A stretch of DNA of 64,000 nt from Ruegeria sp. R14_0. GTDB lineage: Bacteria; Pseudomonadota; Alphaproteobacteria; Rhodobacterales; Rhodobacteraceae. Positions 25,702 to 34,626 of the stretch are shown one piece after another. Location of the stretch: NCBI RefSeq assembly GCF_017743975.1, contig NZ_JAGHRC010000001.1:310001-374000 (forward strand). Reading direction: 5' to 3'. A model generated the notes under the pieces. That model was not told where the DNA came from and made no database searches. It saw nothing but the letters and a program-made list of their open reading frames with translations. How positions within the stretch are numbered: the first letter of the stretch is position 1; each line of letters opens with the position of its first letter. The translations under genes and the position numbers were made by a program.

Positions 25702-27078
25702 TTATTCAGCCGGGACGCTTTGTGCGTCTCCGTTGTCGCGGGCCGCGTCGATCAATGCGCGGCGCGCAAGAGCGTAATTGTCTTCGCCCCCGGCGCGTTT
25801 TGCGCGGCGGTCATCCAGAATGCGCTCGACAGCATCCAGACGGCCAGCGCGCAGGCCGGAATCAATTGTGATGCGCTCGAAGACATCACGTTGGGCGTGG
25901 CTTCCACCTGCCAGTTGCATGCCTGCTCGGGCGTTCGACAAAAAGTCGAAGGCTTCGCCGTACAGTCCATCGCCAAAGGCCTCAAGCCCTTTGGCCGCCG
26001 CAATGCCCGGATCGGACATTCGGATCGGGGTATCCCCCTGATTGCGCTGCGCATCCTTTTGAATACGCTGCAGCATTTTGCCGGTTGCGTCCGATCGGTT
26101 GTCACTCGTCAGCGCCAGCAGATAGTGAAGGTCGGCAAAAATCAGGCAACCATCCTCGGTCCGTGCGGCGCTGAGGTCGGCCAGCTCTTCCCAGCGGTTG
26201 CCGACATCGACACCCTCAAGCTCCAGCCGCGATAGCAGCGAGGTCGCGTTCGAGATGTCGCGGTAATCGTCGGTTTTGTCCTGACGGATGTAGTTGTCAT
26301 ACAGTTCCATCACCTGATCGACCTGACCCAGATCCAGATGCATCAGCGCCTTGTGCCACCAGACGTGATAACGGAAGTTGTTGCAGTGGGTCCAAGCCTC
26401 TTCGCGGCCCGCCAGCCAATCCAGCCCCAGCTGCGCGTTGCCTGTCATCTCATGCACGTGTGCTACAGCGTGCAAACCCCAGGCGTCGTCCGACACCATC
26501 CACAGCGCTTGACGTCCGGCAATCTCGGCCTTTTCGTAGGCACCGGTCTCTTCCAACGCGAAAGAGTGACAGCCCAGCAGGTAGCCGCGGCCAGCATGAT
26601 CCGGTGCATAAGATGGCAAAACCCGCTCGATCGACCGACGCATCCCTGCTGAATCTCCCAGCACAAAACGCGTCGCGTGGCTGAGTTTCATCGCCAGCGT
26701 GTCTTGCGGATGCGCGCGCAGGATCTCTTCGAACTTCTGGATGGCCTGCGAGGGCAGGTCGGCCAGATACAAAGCAAGGGCTTCGACATACAGCCGCTCG
26801 CGCTCTGACACCGGTTGACGCTCTATCGCGGTGTTGGCAGCTGCCAGCGCTTCGACGGCGACGGGCATCATCTCGCGACGGCCCAGCAGGACCATGAACA
26901 ACCCCTTGACTGCGTGGCCCAGTGCAAAATCGGGCTCAAGCTCAAGAACTTTGCCAAGATGCTGCGGCGTAACGGCGGCATGGGCCATGAACCCAAGCAG
27001 AACACCATCCCACGCCTCGACGCTCGCCGGGTGGCTCAGGGTGTTCATCTGTCCGAAAACGTCTTGCTTCATGTTCAT
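25702..27078 (-). CDS. tetratricopeptide-repeat protein, TTC38-like
   Basis: A 458-residue soluble protein built of helical repeats, with no signal peptide. It resembles the TTC38 group (FMAHAAVTPQHLGKVLELEPDFALGHAVKG; WGLHAVAHVHEMTGNAQLGLDWL; FRYHVWWHKALMHLDLGQVD). The conserved His and Trp residues in these boxes hint at a binding or enzymatic site, but no activity is established. Start taken at MNMKQDVFG; upstream codons are not protein-like. A near-perfect palindrome lies 23 bases before it. Its position as first gene before opgCGH suggests, but does not prove, a link with glucan or envelope stress. Confidence 0.82.
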   Translation of the reverse strand: MNMKQDVFGQMNTLSHPASVEAWDGVLLGFMAHAAVTPQHLGKVLELEPDFALGHAVKGLFMVLLGRREMMPVAVEALAAANTAIERQPVSERERLYVEALALYLADLPSQAIQKFEEILRAHPQDTLAMKLSHATRFVLGDSAGMRRSIERVLPSYAPDHAGRGYLLGCHSFALEETGAYEKAEIAGRQALWMVSDDAWGLHAVAHVHEMTGNAQLGLDWLAGREEAWTHCNNFRYHVWWHKALMHLDLGQVDQVMELYDNYIRQDKTDDYRDISNATSLLSRLELEGVDVGNRWEELADLSAARTEDGCLIFADLHYLLALTSDNRSDATGKMLQRIQKDAQRNQGDTPIRMSDPGIAAAKGLEAFGDGLYGEAFDFLSNARAGMQLAGGSHAQRDVFERITIDSGLRAGRLDAVERILDDRRAKRAGGEDNYALARRALIDAARDNGDAQSVPAE

Positions 27079-27100
27079 GTTCCGATCCAATCGAGAATTC

Positions 27101-27118
27101 CTACACCAATTGATGTAG
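27101..27118. promoter_or_regulatory. 18-bp palindrome upstream of TTC38-like gene
   Basis: CTACACCAATTGATGTAG is symmetric at 16 of 18 positions. It lies 23 bases upstream of the TTC38-like start codon, a place where a repressor would block transcription. The binding protein is unknown. Confidence 0.4.
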
Positions 27119-27212
27119 CAGAGACTCTGGCAGCGTCGTATCAGTATCGGCCCTGCTCTCGAATTGGTGAAATCTCGTGTGGGCAAAAAATGAATAAAAC
27201 CGCCGATTCAAT

Positions 27213-27233
27213 GGCATGTTTCAGCAACATGCC
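27213..27233 (-). terminator. hairpin after CoA-transferase gene
   Basis: GGCATGTT (27213-27220) pairs perfectly with AACATGCC (27226-27233) around a 5-base loop, 20 bases beyond the CoA-transferase stop. On the minus strand T-rich sequence (GGTTTTATTCATTTTTTG) follows about 12 bases later. It is a plausible but imperfect terminator. Confidence 0.4.
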
Positions 27234-27253
27234 GCCGAAATAGGCAGAGTGTT

Positions 27254-28438
27254 TCAATCTTCAAAGGGGTTTTCAGCACTCAGAACGGTCTGCGTATCAG
27301 CCCCACAAACCGGCGGAGCGGTACGATATGTTACAGGTGTGCGCGACAGTTTCAGCGGATTTCCGATCAGTTGCACCTGACCCGGGTCAGCCTGCATCGC
27401 GATCTGCATCTGGCGTGCTGCGACCTGATCGGTGGCAAAAACCTGATCCAGCGTCTGCACCGGGCCGACCGGCACCTTGCGAGCTTCAAGTTCGGCAATA
27501 ACAGTGTCAGTCGGGTGCGATTTGACCGCCGGGCGCAGAATGGCATTCAGGGCGTCGCGGTGTTCCAGCCGGGCAGGGTTGGTGGCAAAACGCGGATCGT
27601 CGAACAATTCCGGATGGCCGATAAACTCACAAAAACGCTGGAACTGGCTGTCGTTGCCGACCGCCAGAATGACGTGGCCATCAGCGGTTTCGTATACGTC
27701 ATAAGGCACGATGTTCGGGTGCCCGTTGCCGCGCCGTTGCGGCACGTTGCCCGAGGTCAGATAGTTCACCCCTTCGTTGATCAGCCACGCGATCTGCGCA
27801 TCCACCAAAGCCAGATCGATCTGCTGCCCCTCACCGGTCTGATCGCGGTGGCGCAGCGCGGCCAGAATGCCGACACTCGCGTACATGCCACACATTACAT
27901 CGGCGATGCCGACCCCAACCTTCATCGGTGCACCTTCGGGGTCGCCGGTCAGAGACATGACGCCGCCATAGCCCTGCGCCATCAGGTCGTAGCCGGGTTT
28001 GGACGCATTCGGACCGGTTTGCCCATAGCCCGAGATAGAGCAATAGACGAGGCTGGGGAAATCCTGCGACAGGGTGGCGTAGTCCAGACCGTATTTTGCC
28101 AAACCGCCGGGTTTGAAGTTCTCGATCAGGATATCAGCATGTGACGCCAGGCGTTTGATTTCGGCCTGACCTTCGGGCGTGGTGATGTCGATGGCGACGG
28201 ATTTCTTATTGCGGTTGGCCGCCATGAAATAGGCGCTCAGGTCCGATCTGTTGCCTTCGGCATCCTCGACGTAAGGCGGACCCCATTGGCGGGTATCGTC
28301 CCCGCCAGTCGCAGGGTTCTCGATCTTGATGACGCTGGCACCCAGATCGCCCAGCAGCTGCGTGCAGGTCGGTCCGGCCAGAATGCGGCTGAGGTCCAGC
28401 ACTTTGACGCCTTTAAGCGGTCCTTCAGATCCGGCCAT
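27254..28438 (-). CDS. CaiB/BaiF (class III) CoA-transferase
   Basis: A 394-residue family III CoA-transferase that moves CoA between carboxylic acids through an aspartyl-CoA intermediate. The N-terminal LDLSRILAGPTCTQLLGDLGA and KIENPATGGDDTRQWGPP segments are typical, as is YCSISGYGQTGP. The nucleophilic Asp is expected in AQGYGGVMSLTGDPEGAP, where it sits after GVMSLTG. Start 28438 is supported by GGAGG 6 bases upstream, inside the end of the ThDP-enzyme gene, which it overlaps by 14 bases. The substrate is unknown; the overlap suggests a shared pathway. Confidence 0.88.
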   Translation of the reverse strand: MAGSEGPLKGVKVLDLSRILAGPTCTQLLGDLGASVIKIENPATGGDDTRQWGPPYVEDAEGNRSDLSAYFMAANRNKKSVAIDITTPEGQAEIKRLASHADILIENFKPGGLAKYGLDYATLSQDFPSLVYCSISGYGQTGPNASKPGYDLMAQGYGGVMSLTGDPEGAPMKVGVGIADVMCGMYASVGILAALRHRDQTGEGQQIDLALVDAQIAWLINEGVNYLTSGNVPQRRGNGHPNIVPYDVYETADGHVILAVGNDSQFQRFCEFIGHPELFDDPRFATNPARLEHRDALNAILRPAVKSHPTDTVIAELEARKVPVGPVQTLDQVFATDQVAARQMQIAMQADPGQVQLIGNPLKLSRTPVTYRTAPPVCGADTQTVLSAENPFED

Positions 28439-30044
28439 CGTAACCTCCGCGGTCGATCTCGGCGGCAATCACGGTGAAGGTATCAGCCTTCATCGCGTCA
28501 TTCAGAGCCTCGCGCAGTTCTTCGCGGTTACGGACCGTGTGTCCCTTGCCGCCAAACGCCCGACCCATAGCTGCAAAGTCGTGGCGGTCGAAATCCACGC
28601 CTTTATTGCCCATCTGGCGCTGGCGCTGTTTCAACTCGATCAACGCAAGGCTGGCATCGACAAAGACCAGAAAGATTGGGTTTCCGCCGATTTCGGCGGC
28701 GGTCGACAGCTCTCCGGCGACCATCAGGAAACCGGCGTCGCCCGAGAAGCTGATGACCGGACGGTCTGGCTCGGCCAGTTTCAGGCCAATCGCCATCGGC
28801 ACAGCACAGCCCATGGTGCACAAAGCCGAAGACTGGATCAGCCCGCGTTCCTCGGAACACTCCCACATCTGGCTCAGCAATATGCGATGCGCGCCGCTGT
28901 CGGCGGTGGCCAGCGTGTTGGCAGGCAGAGTGGCGCGGGTTTCAGCGATGACGGCAGCCGGGCCCCAGTCTTCGTTGGTCGGAAAGGCCTGCGCCAGCGC
29001 GGCCTTGACCTTCGCAGGCTCGCCTCCGGGCCATGTTTCACGCGCCGGGTTGCCCTTGGCGATTGCTTCCAGAGTCGCCCCGGTATCGGCCACAAGGTTC
29101 AGCCCGGCCTGATGCATGTAGTGATCGTTGACCACGGCGGATATGTCGATGACGCGTGTTTCTTCGGGGTCCCAGACCTCACGCCAACCGAGTCGCATTT
29201 CGATCGGATCATAACCCAGACACAAGACCAGATCGGCCTGTTCGACCAATGGCAAAAGGTGCTTATCCGCCAGTGGCGACAACCCGGCCCCGCCAAGGCA
29301 CAGCGGGTTGTCTTCGGGGACGACGCCCTTGGCCTTGTAGGTGGTGACCAAGGGAATTCCGAAGTGTTCAAGGAAGGCCTGCACCACATTGCGCGACCCG
29401 TCATATAGAACATCCAGACCGACAATCGCGACAGGCCGCTCGGCATCCGCCACCCAGCGACGCGCTTTTTCAACACAGTTGCCTTCGGGCGCGACGACAG
29501 CCGCTTTTTTCAAACGTCGCTTTTTGACATCGGATACCCGCGTATCCGCGACCGAGATCGGAACGTCGATATGGACGGGGCCGGGGCGCGGCTGATTGGC
29601 CAGAGACACGGCTTTATCCGCCACGATGTCCGACCCCTGCGCCGTCAGCGTGAACGTTCCCTTGGTGATCGAGCGGTACACCTGCGCATGATCCATAACC
29701 TGATGGGTATAGGTCAGTGCCTCATCCGCATCGACACAGCCGGTCAGCACGATCATGGGCACGCGATCTTGCAGCGCGTTGGCGACCACATTGATCCCGT
29801 TCATCGCGCCGGGGCCGAGCGTGGCCACCAGAATGGCAGGCGCGCCGTCGCGGTGATGCACAGCCTCAGCCATGAAACCGGCGGCGTTTTCGTGCTTGGT
29901 CAGGTGAAAGGTGATCCCAGTCTGTTCCAGCGCATCCACCAGGGTCAAAACCTCGCCGCCGGGCATGCCAAAGGCGTGGCGGCATCCGGCCTCATAGAGA
30001 CGTTGGGCCAAAAGGTCCGCGGCGCGGGGCGAGAGGTCCTGCAT
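28425..30044 (-). CDS. thiamine-diphosphate-dependent enzyme, acetolactate synthase-like
   Basis: A 539-residue three-domain ThDP enzyme (ALS/decarboxylase superfamily). The catalytic Glu52 lies in TKHENAAGFMAEA. The Pyr domain is about residues 1-170, the central domain 190-320, and the PP domain 360-530 with GDAGFLMVAGELSTA for Mg-ThDP. The second half of that motif (VDASLALIELKQ) differs from the usual NN..YG. of acetolactate synthases. Candidates are a 2-oxoacid decarboxylase or a lyase acting with the overlapping CoA-transferase. The pair recalls the Frc-Oxc oxalate genes, but this is not a typical oxalyl-CoA decarboxylase. Confidence 0.83.
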   Translation of the reverse strand: MQDLSPRAADLLAQRLYEAGCRHAFGMPGGEVLTLVDALEQTGITFHLTKHENAAGFMAEAVHHRDGAPAILVATLGPGAMNGINVVANALQDRVPMIVLTGCVDADEALTYTHQVMDHAQVYRSITKGTFTLTAQGSDIVADKAVSLANQPRPGPVHIDVPISVADTRVSDVKKRRLKKAAVVAPEGNCVEKARRWVADAERPVAIVGLDVLYDGSRNVVQAFLEHFGIPLVTTYKAKGVVPEDNPLCLGGAGLSPLADKHLLPLVEQADLVLCLGYDPIEMRLGWREVWDPEETRVIDISAVVNDHYMHQAGLNLVADTGATLEAIAKGNPARETWPGGEPAKVKAALAQAFPTNEDWGPAAVIAETRATLPANTLATADSGAHRILLSQMWECSEERGLIQSSALCTMGCAVPMAIGLKLAEPDRPVISFSGDAGFLMVAGELSTAAEIGGNPIFLVFVDASLALIELKQRQRQMGNKGVDFDRHDFAAMGRAFGGKGHTVRNREELREALNDAMKADTFTVIAAEIDRGGYDGRI

Positions 30045-30122
30045 CAGTTGTGCTCCGAAGTAATACGTCTTTGCAGATTGCGGAGGACACGCCCCGACGC
30101 AAGCAGCTTCACAGCAGTGTGA

Positions 30123-30581
30123 CTATTTGACTGCGGATTCCGCCACGGATTGGAACCTTGAGTCCAGTTCTTCGGCAATCTCGCGCAACGGTTCTCCGCC
30201 TTCGTGGACATAAGGCGCAAACACGAAGCTGGGCGTTTTGTAGGACAGTGTCGCTGTTCCATCCGCGTTTTCGGTCACGTAGAAGCGGATGGGGGCTTCG
30301 ATCATGGCATGGACCGACGTTTCCAGAACCCGAACGGCGAAATCGTTGTTGAACGCACCGATGACCAGATTTCCCGGAATGGTGATCCCGCGCGCTGCCG
30401 CCGCCTTGGTCGGTCCGGCCTGCGTGACTACGATCAGACCGTTTTCTTTCACGGCGGCTTTGGTGTCTGCGACCAGTTCCTCATAGCTTTTGTCGGTCGG
30501 GTGAACGGCCCAGCCGACGGGTGGTTCCTGCGCCAAGGCGGGCAGGGCCAGCATGAACAATAGAGTTACCAAAGCCTTCAT
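30123..30581 (-). CDS. DUF302-family secreted protein
   Basis: A 152-residue protein with a signal peptide (MKALVTLLFMLALPALA, cleavage about residue 18) and a DUF302 domain, alpha/beta with ITIPGNLVIGAFNNDFAVRVLE and IRFYVTENADGTATLSY. DUF302 proteins are small periplasmic or heme-linked proteins of uncertain role. It lies 78 bases after the ThDP-enzyme gene, so it may be a separate unit or the end of another. The 115 bases on its other side, before cobF, show nothing recognisable. Confidence 0.8.
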   Translation of the reverse strand: MKALVTLLFMLALPALAQEPPVGWAVHPTDKSYEELVADTKAAVKENGLIVVTQAGPTKAAAARGITIPGNLVIGAFNNDFAVRVLETSVHAMIEAPIRFYVTENADGTATLSYKTPSFVFAPYVHEGGEPLREIAEELDSRFQSVAESAVK

Positions 30582-30696
30582 CGTGCTGTCCTCATCGGTT
30601 CGGATGCGGGATTGATGCCAGAAACCGGCGTTTCGCGCACTCACAATCCCGTGGGGTTTCAGGCTATGGCTACTGCACGGTCAACTGGGCAAAGTT

Positions 30697-31440
30697 TCAG
30701 GCGACACGTTTCCTCAGCAGGTAAATGTCCATGATCCAGCCGTGATCTGCGCGAGCCTTCGCGCGGATTTCAACGATCTGCTTGGCGACATCTACCAAGG
30801 CCCCTGTGACCAGAATCTCTTCTTCCATGCCCACATAAGCGCCCCACCGGATATCGTATTCCGCCATCTCGAGGCTTTGGAAGGAGCACTCGCCATCCAG
30901 CATGACCGCAACCGTCGATGCGCCCTGTGGCCACCCCTCATCCCGAATGCGGCGCCCTGTGGTGACCACGTAAGGCGCGCCCAGATCGTTGATCGGGATC
31001 GCATGGGCCGCCGTAAGCGCCTGCAGAGCGGTGATGCCGGGAACCACACGGGTTCTGGGTTGCGGGCTCAATCGGGACGCGATGCGCAGCGAACTGTCGT
31101 ACAGCGAAGGGTCGCCCCAGATCAGCAGAGCGACCTGTTTCGCGTCGGGATGCGCCCGGATCGCTTCTTGCCATCGAACCGCGATGGCATCGTGCCATTC
31201 ATCCACGCCGCGCAGATACCCGTCATCGGCCCGGCGTTTGGGGATGTCGAAATAGGCAATTTGCGGAGGAGTCTCGGTGACCTGAGCGATGATCTCCTCT
31301 CGAAGCCCGGCCAGATCGGCTTTGTTTTCACCCTTGCGCGGGATCAGGATCAAGTCTGCGTTGCGGATGGCCTGCGCGCCTTGAAAGGTCACGTGGTCAG
31401 GGTTGCCGGTGCCGATACCGATCAGGGTCAGGTCAAACAT
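30697..31440 (-). CDS. cobF: precorrin-6A synthase (deacetylating)
   Basis: A 247-residue SAM-dependent methyltransferase that methylates C1 of precorrin-5 and releases acetate, found only in the oxygen-dependent cobalamin route. N-terminal LTLIGIGTGNPDHVTFQGA is the tetrapyrrole methylase P-loop-like motif; LLIWGDPSLYDSSLRIA and VVPGITALQALTAAHAI follow. Start 31440 overlaps the cobA stop by 8 bases. It is last in the cob run. Presence of cobF and cobG together shows the aerobic pathway. Confidence 0.93.
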   Translation of the reverse strand: MFDLTLIGIGTGNPDHVTFQGAQAIRNADLILIPRKGENKADLAGLREEIIAQVTETPPQIAYFDIPKRRADDGYLRGVDEWHDAIAVRWQEAIRAHPDAKQVALLIWGDPSLYDSSLRIASRLSPQPRTRVVPGITALQALTAAHAIPINDLGAPYVVTTGRRIRDEGWPQGASTVAVMLDGECSFQSLEMAEYDIRWGAYVGMEEEILVTGALVDVAKQIVEIRAKARADHGWIMDIYLLRKRVA

Positions 31441-32161
31441 TATCGGTCTCAGCAAGCGGGCCATACAGGATCAGGGCAGGGGCAGTTCCAATCTCGGACC
31501 CCAACTTCTCGGCCAATCCGCCAACGGTCGACCGGTGCAATACCTGATCCGGAGTGGATACGGATTCGGCCATTAGCGCAGGTGTATCCAGCGGCAGGCC
31601 ATGGTCGTGCAGTGCATTGACCAACAGCGGAAACGTGCGCTTGCCCATGAAAACGACAGTCGTAGCATAGGGATCGGCAAGCGCGGCCAGATTCAGGTCC
31701 TCAGGCAGCTTGCCGCTGACGTCGTGACCCGTCACGAACTGCACCCGCCGCGCGGTGAGCCGTCGGGTCAGCGGAATTCCCGCCGCTGCCGCGGCTGCAA
31801 CCGCCGAGGGGATGCCGGGGATGATTTCGTATTCGATCCCGGCCTCGCGCAGCGCCACCAGTTCCTCTTCCAGTCGACCAAACAACCCGCCGTCGCCTGA
31901 CTTCAACCGCACCACACGAGCGCCCGTCTTGGCGTAATCCACCAGAAGACGACTGACGTGGTCCTGCTTGGGCGAAGGCCGACCGGCACGCTTGCCGACA
32001 CCCACAAGGTCCGCGTCCTGATGCGCGTGGCTCAGGATCGGGCCGCTGCTGAGGTCGTCAAACAAGACCGCATCCGCCTTTTGCATCCGGTTTACGGCTT
32101 TCAGTGTCAGCAACTCCGGATCACCGGGGCCCGAGCCTATGAACGAGACAAATCCGCTCAT
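31433..32161 (-). CDS. cobA: uroporphyrinogen-III C-methyltransferase
   Basis: A 242-residue SUMT that makes precorrin-2 from uroporphyrinogen III with two SAM. It shows FIGSGPGDPELLTLKAVN, the VGKRAGRPSPKQ box, RLKSGDGGLFGRLEEE and the SAM-site IPGIPSAVAAAAAAGIPLT. It stands alone without the CysG Fe-chelatase domains, as usual for dedicated cobalamin SUMTs. It overlaps cobB upstream by four bases and cobF downstream by eight. Confidence 0.94.
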   Translation of the reverse strand: MSGFVSFIGSGPGDPELLTLKAVNRMQKADAVLFDDLSSGPILSHAHQDADLVGVGKRAGRPSPKQDHVSRLLVDYAKTGARVVRLKSGDGGLFGRLEEELVALREAGIEYEIIPGIPSAVAAAAAAGIPLTRRLTARRVQFVTGHDVSGKLPEDLNLAALADPYATTVVFMGKRTFPLLVNALHDHGLPLDTPALMAESVSTPDQVLHRSTVGGLAEKLGSEIGTAPALILYGPLAETDNV

Positions 32162-33474
32162 GCCTGTGCCTCTGCGATCAGGTGAAAGAAGGTTCCTGTC
32201 ACGTTGCCGTGCACTGATCCGGTTTGCGGGCCTTCCACGCCCTCGGCATCGAACACTCGGGCCAACGGCGCATCCGGCTGTTCCAGGATCGAGGAATAGT
32301 GGAACTCGTGCCCCCGCAACGTTGTATCCGCTGCAAAACCAGGCATTGGCGCAAGCAATTGCGCCTTGCGATAGCCAAGGTTGAATTTCCGTTTTTCGTA
32401 GGATGTTACAAGGCCAAGCAAACCCGCCATCTGATGTTGGACACCTTCCTTGTCGACCAACGCCTCACCCAACGCCATGTACCCTCCGCACTCGCCATGC
32501 ACAGGCTTGGTTTCAGCATGCGTGCGCAGTCCGTTCAGGAATGTGCTGGCCGCGGCCAGAGTTCCGGCGTGCAACTCGGGATACCCTCCGGGCAACCAGA
32601 CCAGATCGGCGTCCAGCGCAGGTGCCTCGTCTGCCAACGGGGAAAACGGCAGGATTTCTGCACCGGCCGCACGCCATCCTTCTAGCAAATGCGGATAGGT
32701 GAACGAAAACGCCTCGTCGCGTGCCAGCGCGATCCGCTGGGCCGGAGGCCGCGGCAGCGCGGTTGACGATGGCCCATTGGGGCCTGAGGAAGCCGCAGCC
32801 TTGATCGCCTCAAGATCCACATGCTCGCGCAGGAATGCGGCATACCCGGCAATCGCGCTTTCCAGATCGGGGTGTTCGACCGCCTGGATCAGACCGAGGT
32901 GCCGTTCCGGCAGGGTCAGGTCTCCGCGCCGGGGCAGTACGCCCAGAACCGGCAGGCCTGCGCGCTCCATTCCCAGTCGGGTCAGGCGTTCGTGGCGGGG
33001 GCTCGCACAACGGTTCAGTATAACACCGGCAAAGGGCAGATCGGGGTTATACATCCGGAACCCGAGCGCCGTCGCCGCCGCCGATTGCGCCTGACCGCCC
33101 ACATCCAGAACCAGCACCACGGGCCATCCCATGCGCTGTGCAGTCTCGGCGCTTGAGCCATGACCCAGCTCTCCGGGCTTGGCGACGCCGTCGAAAAGCC
33201 CCATTGACCCCTCGGCCACAACGATATCGGCACCTTCGGCCTGCGCGGAAATCGCGCTCAGCAACGGATCGGCCATCGCCCAGCTGTCCAGGTTGAACGA
33301 AGCCCGCCCCGCAGCTGCCCGGTGAAAGGCCGGGTCAATATAGTCCGGTCCGCTTTTGAACGGTTGCACGGTCAGACCGTCTTCGGCCAAGGCCCGCAAC
33401 AGGCCCAGCATGACGGTGGTTTTCCCCGTGCCGGAAGACGGGGCAGAAATCAAAAGGCCCGGAGGGTTAGTCAT
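32158..33474 (-). CDS. cobB: cobyrinate (hydrogenobyrinate) a,c-diamide synthase
   Basis: A 438-residue glutamine amidotransferase that amidates side chains a and c with ATP and glutamine. The N-terminal P-loop is [17 protein letters not shown] (about residues 8-24), with [13 protein letters not shown] next. The C-terminal class I GATase domain has the nucleophile Cys in [13 protein letters not shown] and late His residues. The start at 33474 was preferred over one 6 bases upstream because GGAG lies 8 bases before it. It overlaps the end of cobM by 8 bases. Confidence 0.93.
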   Translation of the reverse strand: MTNPPGLLISAPSSGTGKTTVMLGLLRALAEDGLTVQPFKSGPDYIDPAFHRAAAGRASFNLDSWAMADPLLSAISAQAEGADIVVAEGSMGLFDGVAKPGELGHGSSAETAQRMGWPVVLVLDVGGQAQSAAATALGFRMYNPDLPFAGVILNRCASPRHERLTRLGMERAGLPVLGVLPRRGDLTLPERHLGLIQAVEHPDLESAIAGYAAFLREHVDLEAIKAAASSGPNGPSSTALPRPPAQRIALARDEAFSFTYPHLLEGWRAAGAEILPFSPLADEAPALDADLVWLPGGYPELHAGTLAAASTFLNGLRTHAETKPVHGECGGYMALGEALVDKEGVQHQMAGLLGLVTSYEKRKFNLGYRKAQLLAPMPGFAADTTLRGHEFHYSSILEQPDAPLARVFDAEGVEGPQTGSVHGNVTGTFFHLIAEAQA

Positions 33475-34261
33475 CGCCATGGCTCCAGCTGGACCACGGG
33501 CTGTCCGCACTTTGCGGACGATAGCGGCGGTCGTAATCTTTTGAATAGAGGCAGCTTTCATCAAAGCCTTCGCCGGCTAAGGCCGGGCCGACCATGATCA
33601 GAGCGGTGCGCGAGATGCTTTCGTCCAGTGCCTCTTTCAAGGTTGCCAATGTGGCGCGAATGATCCGTTCGTCCGGCCAGCTGGCGCGGTACACCACGGC
33701 CACCGGGCAATCGGCCCCATAAGCAGGGGTCAGATCCGCGATCACATTGTCCAGATTGCCGATCGACAGGTGAATGGCCAGCGTTGAGCCTGTGCGGGCA
33801 AAGTTCTCAAGCGTTTCACCCTCGGGCATCGAGGATGCACGGCCCGGCGTCCGGGTTAGAACCACCGATTGCGCAAGACCGGGCAGGGTCAGTTCTGTGC
33901 CCAAAGCGGCGGCGGCCGCTGCGAACGATGGAACACCCGGCGTGACACTTACGGGAATGCCCATCTCTTTCAGTCGCCGGACCTGTTCACCCATCGCCGA
34001 CCAGACAGACAGGTCGCCGGAATGCAAGCGCGCCACATCCTGACCGGCCTGATGTGCAGCTTCAATCTCGGCCATGATCTGATCCAGGTCCATCGGCGCA
34101 GTGTTAATGATCTTTGCACCTTCGGGGCAATGGCTCAGGATTTCCTCGGGCACCAGCGATCCAGCATACAGGCATACCGGACAGGACGCTATGATGTCGC
34201 GCCCGCGCAGGGTCAGAAGGTCGGCGGCACCGGGTCCGGCGCCGATGAAATGAACGGTCAT
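33467..34261 (-). CDS. cobM: precorrin-4 C11-methyltransferase
   Basis: A 264-residue tetrapyrrole methylase that methylates C11 of precorrin-4. It has [35 protein letters not shown] and [20 protein letters not shown], typical of CobM/CbiF. Its start overlaps cobE's stop (ATGA) and its stop lies within the first codons of cobB. The C-terminal tail after ALIMVGPAL is somewhat longer than in many family members. Confidence 0.93.
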   Translation of the reverse strand: MTVHFIGAGPGAADLLTLRGRDIIASCPVCLYAGSLVPEEILSHCPEGAKIINTAPMDLDQIMAEIEAAHQAGQDVARLHSGDLSVWSAMGEQVRRLKEMGIPVSVTPGVPSFAAAAAALGTELTLPGLAQSVVLTRTPGRASSMPEGETLENFARTGSTLAIHLSIGNLDNVIADLTPAYGADCPVAVVYRASWPDERIIRATLATLKEALDESISRTALIMVGPALAGEGFDESCLYSKDYDRRYRPQSADSPWSSWSHGDD

Positions 34262-34626
34262 GTGTGTCCTCCGATGGCGACGGCGCATGTGGCAAGCCGG
34301 TCGTCAGAAATCTGTCTGGGTGAGGTCAGCCGCGCGCCTGCTCCGGCGGCGGCAAGGGCGGATGCTTCGGCCACGCTGCCGGTACCATAAGTGGCGCGGC
34401 TGCGGTTCGAGCAGGTGAGTGTTCGCTGCCCCGCCAGATCGGCGGGCGCGATGAAATGCAGGGGCAGGGCGGTCGCAGATGCGAACTCGGCCAGCGCCGC
34501 ATGGCCTTCCTTATCGGCGACAGTGGCCAAAGCATCCACAACCTGACCGGCGCTGGCCCGTTCAAAGGCTGCGCGCAGGCTGTCCACGGTTGCCGCCGAC
34601 GAAAAGCCAAGCCCTGCGACGATCAT
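34258..34626 (-). CDS. cobE: cobalamin biosynthesis protein CobE
   Basis: A 122-residue protein matching CobE and the C-terminal domain of CbiG. It has [20 protein letters not shown] at the start, and [10 protein letters not shown] and [11 protein letters not shown] in the body. CobE binds corrin intermediates late in the aerobic pathway, but its exact job is not settled. Start 34626 was chosen because its ATG overlaps the cobL stop; it overlaps cobM by four bases. Confidence 0.88.
   Translation of the reverse strand: MIVAGLGFSSAATVDSLRAAFERASAGQVVDALATVADKEGHAALAEFASATALPLHFIAPADLAGQRTLTCSNRSRATYGTGSVAEASALAAAGAGARLTSPRQISDDRLATCAVAIGGHT

Noticed and set aside
28326..29408. 360-codon plus-strand open frame opposite the CoA-transferase and ThDP enzyme
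   Set aside because: It mirrors the codon structure of the real genes on the other strand and shows no family motif.
28425..30044. Oxalyl-CoA decarboxylase as the partner of the CoA-transferase
   Set aside because: The sequence resembles acetolactate-synthase-like enzymes more than Oxc, so only the analogy is kept.
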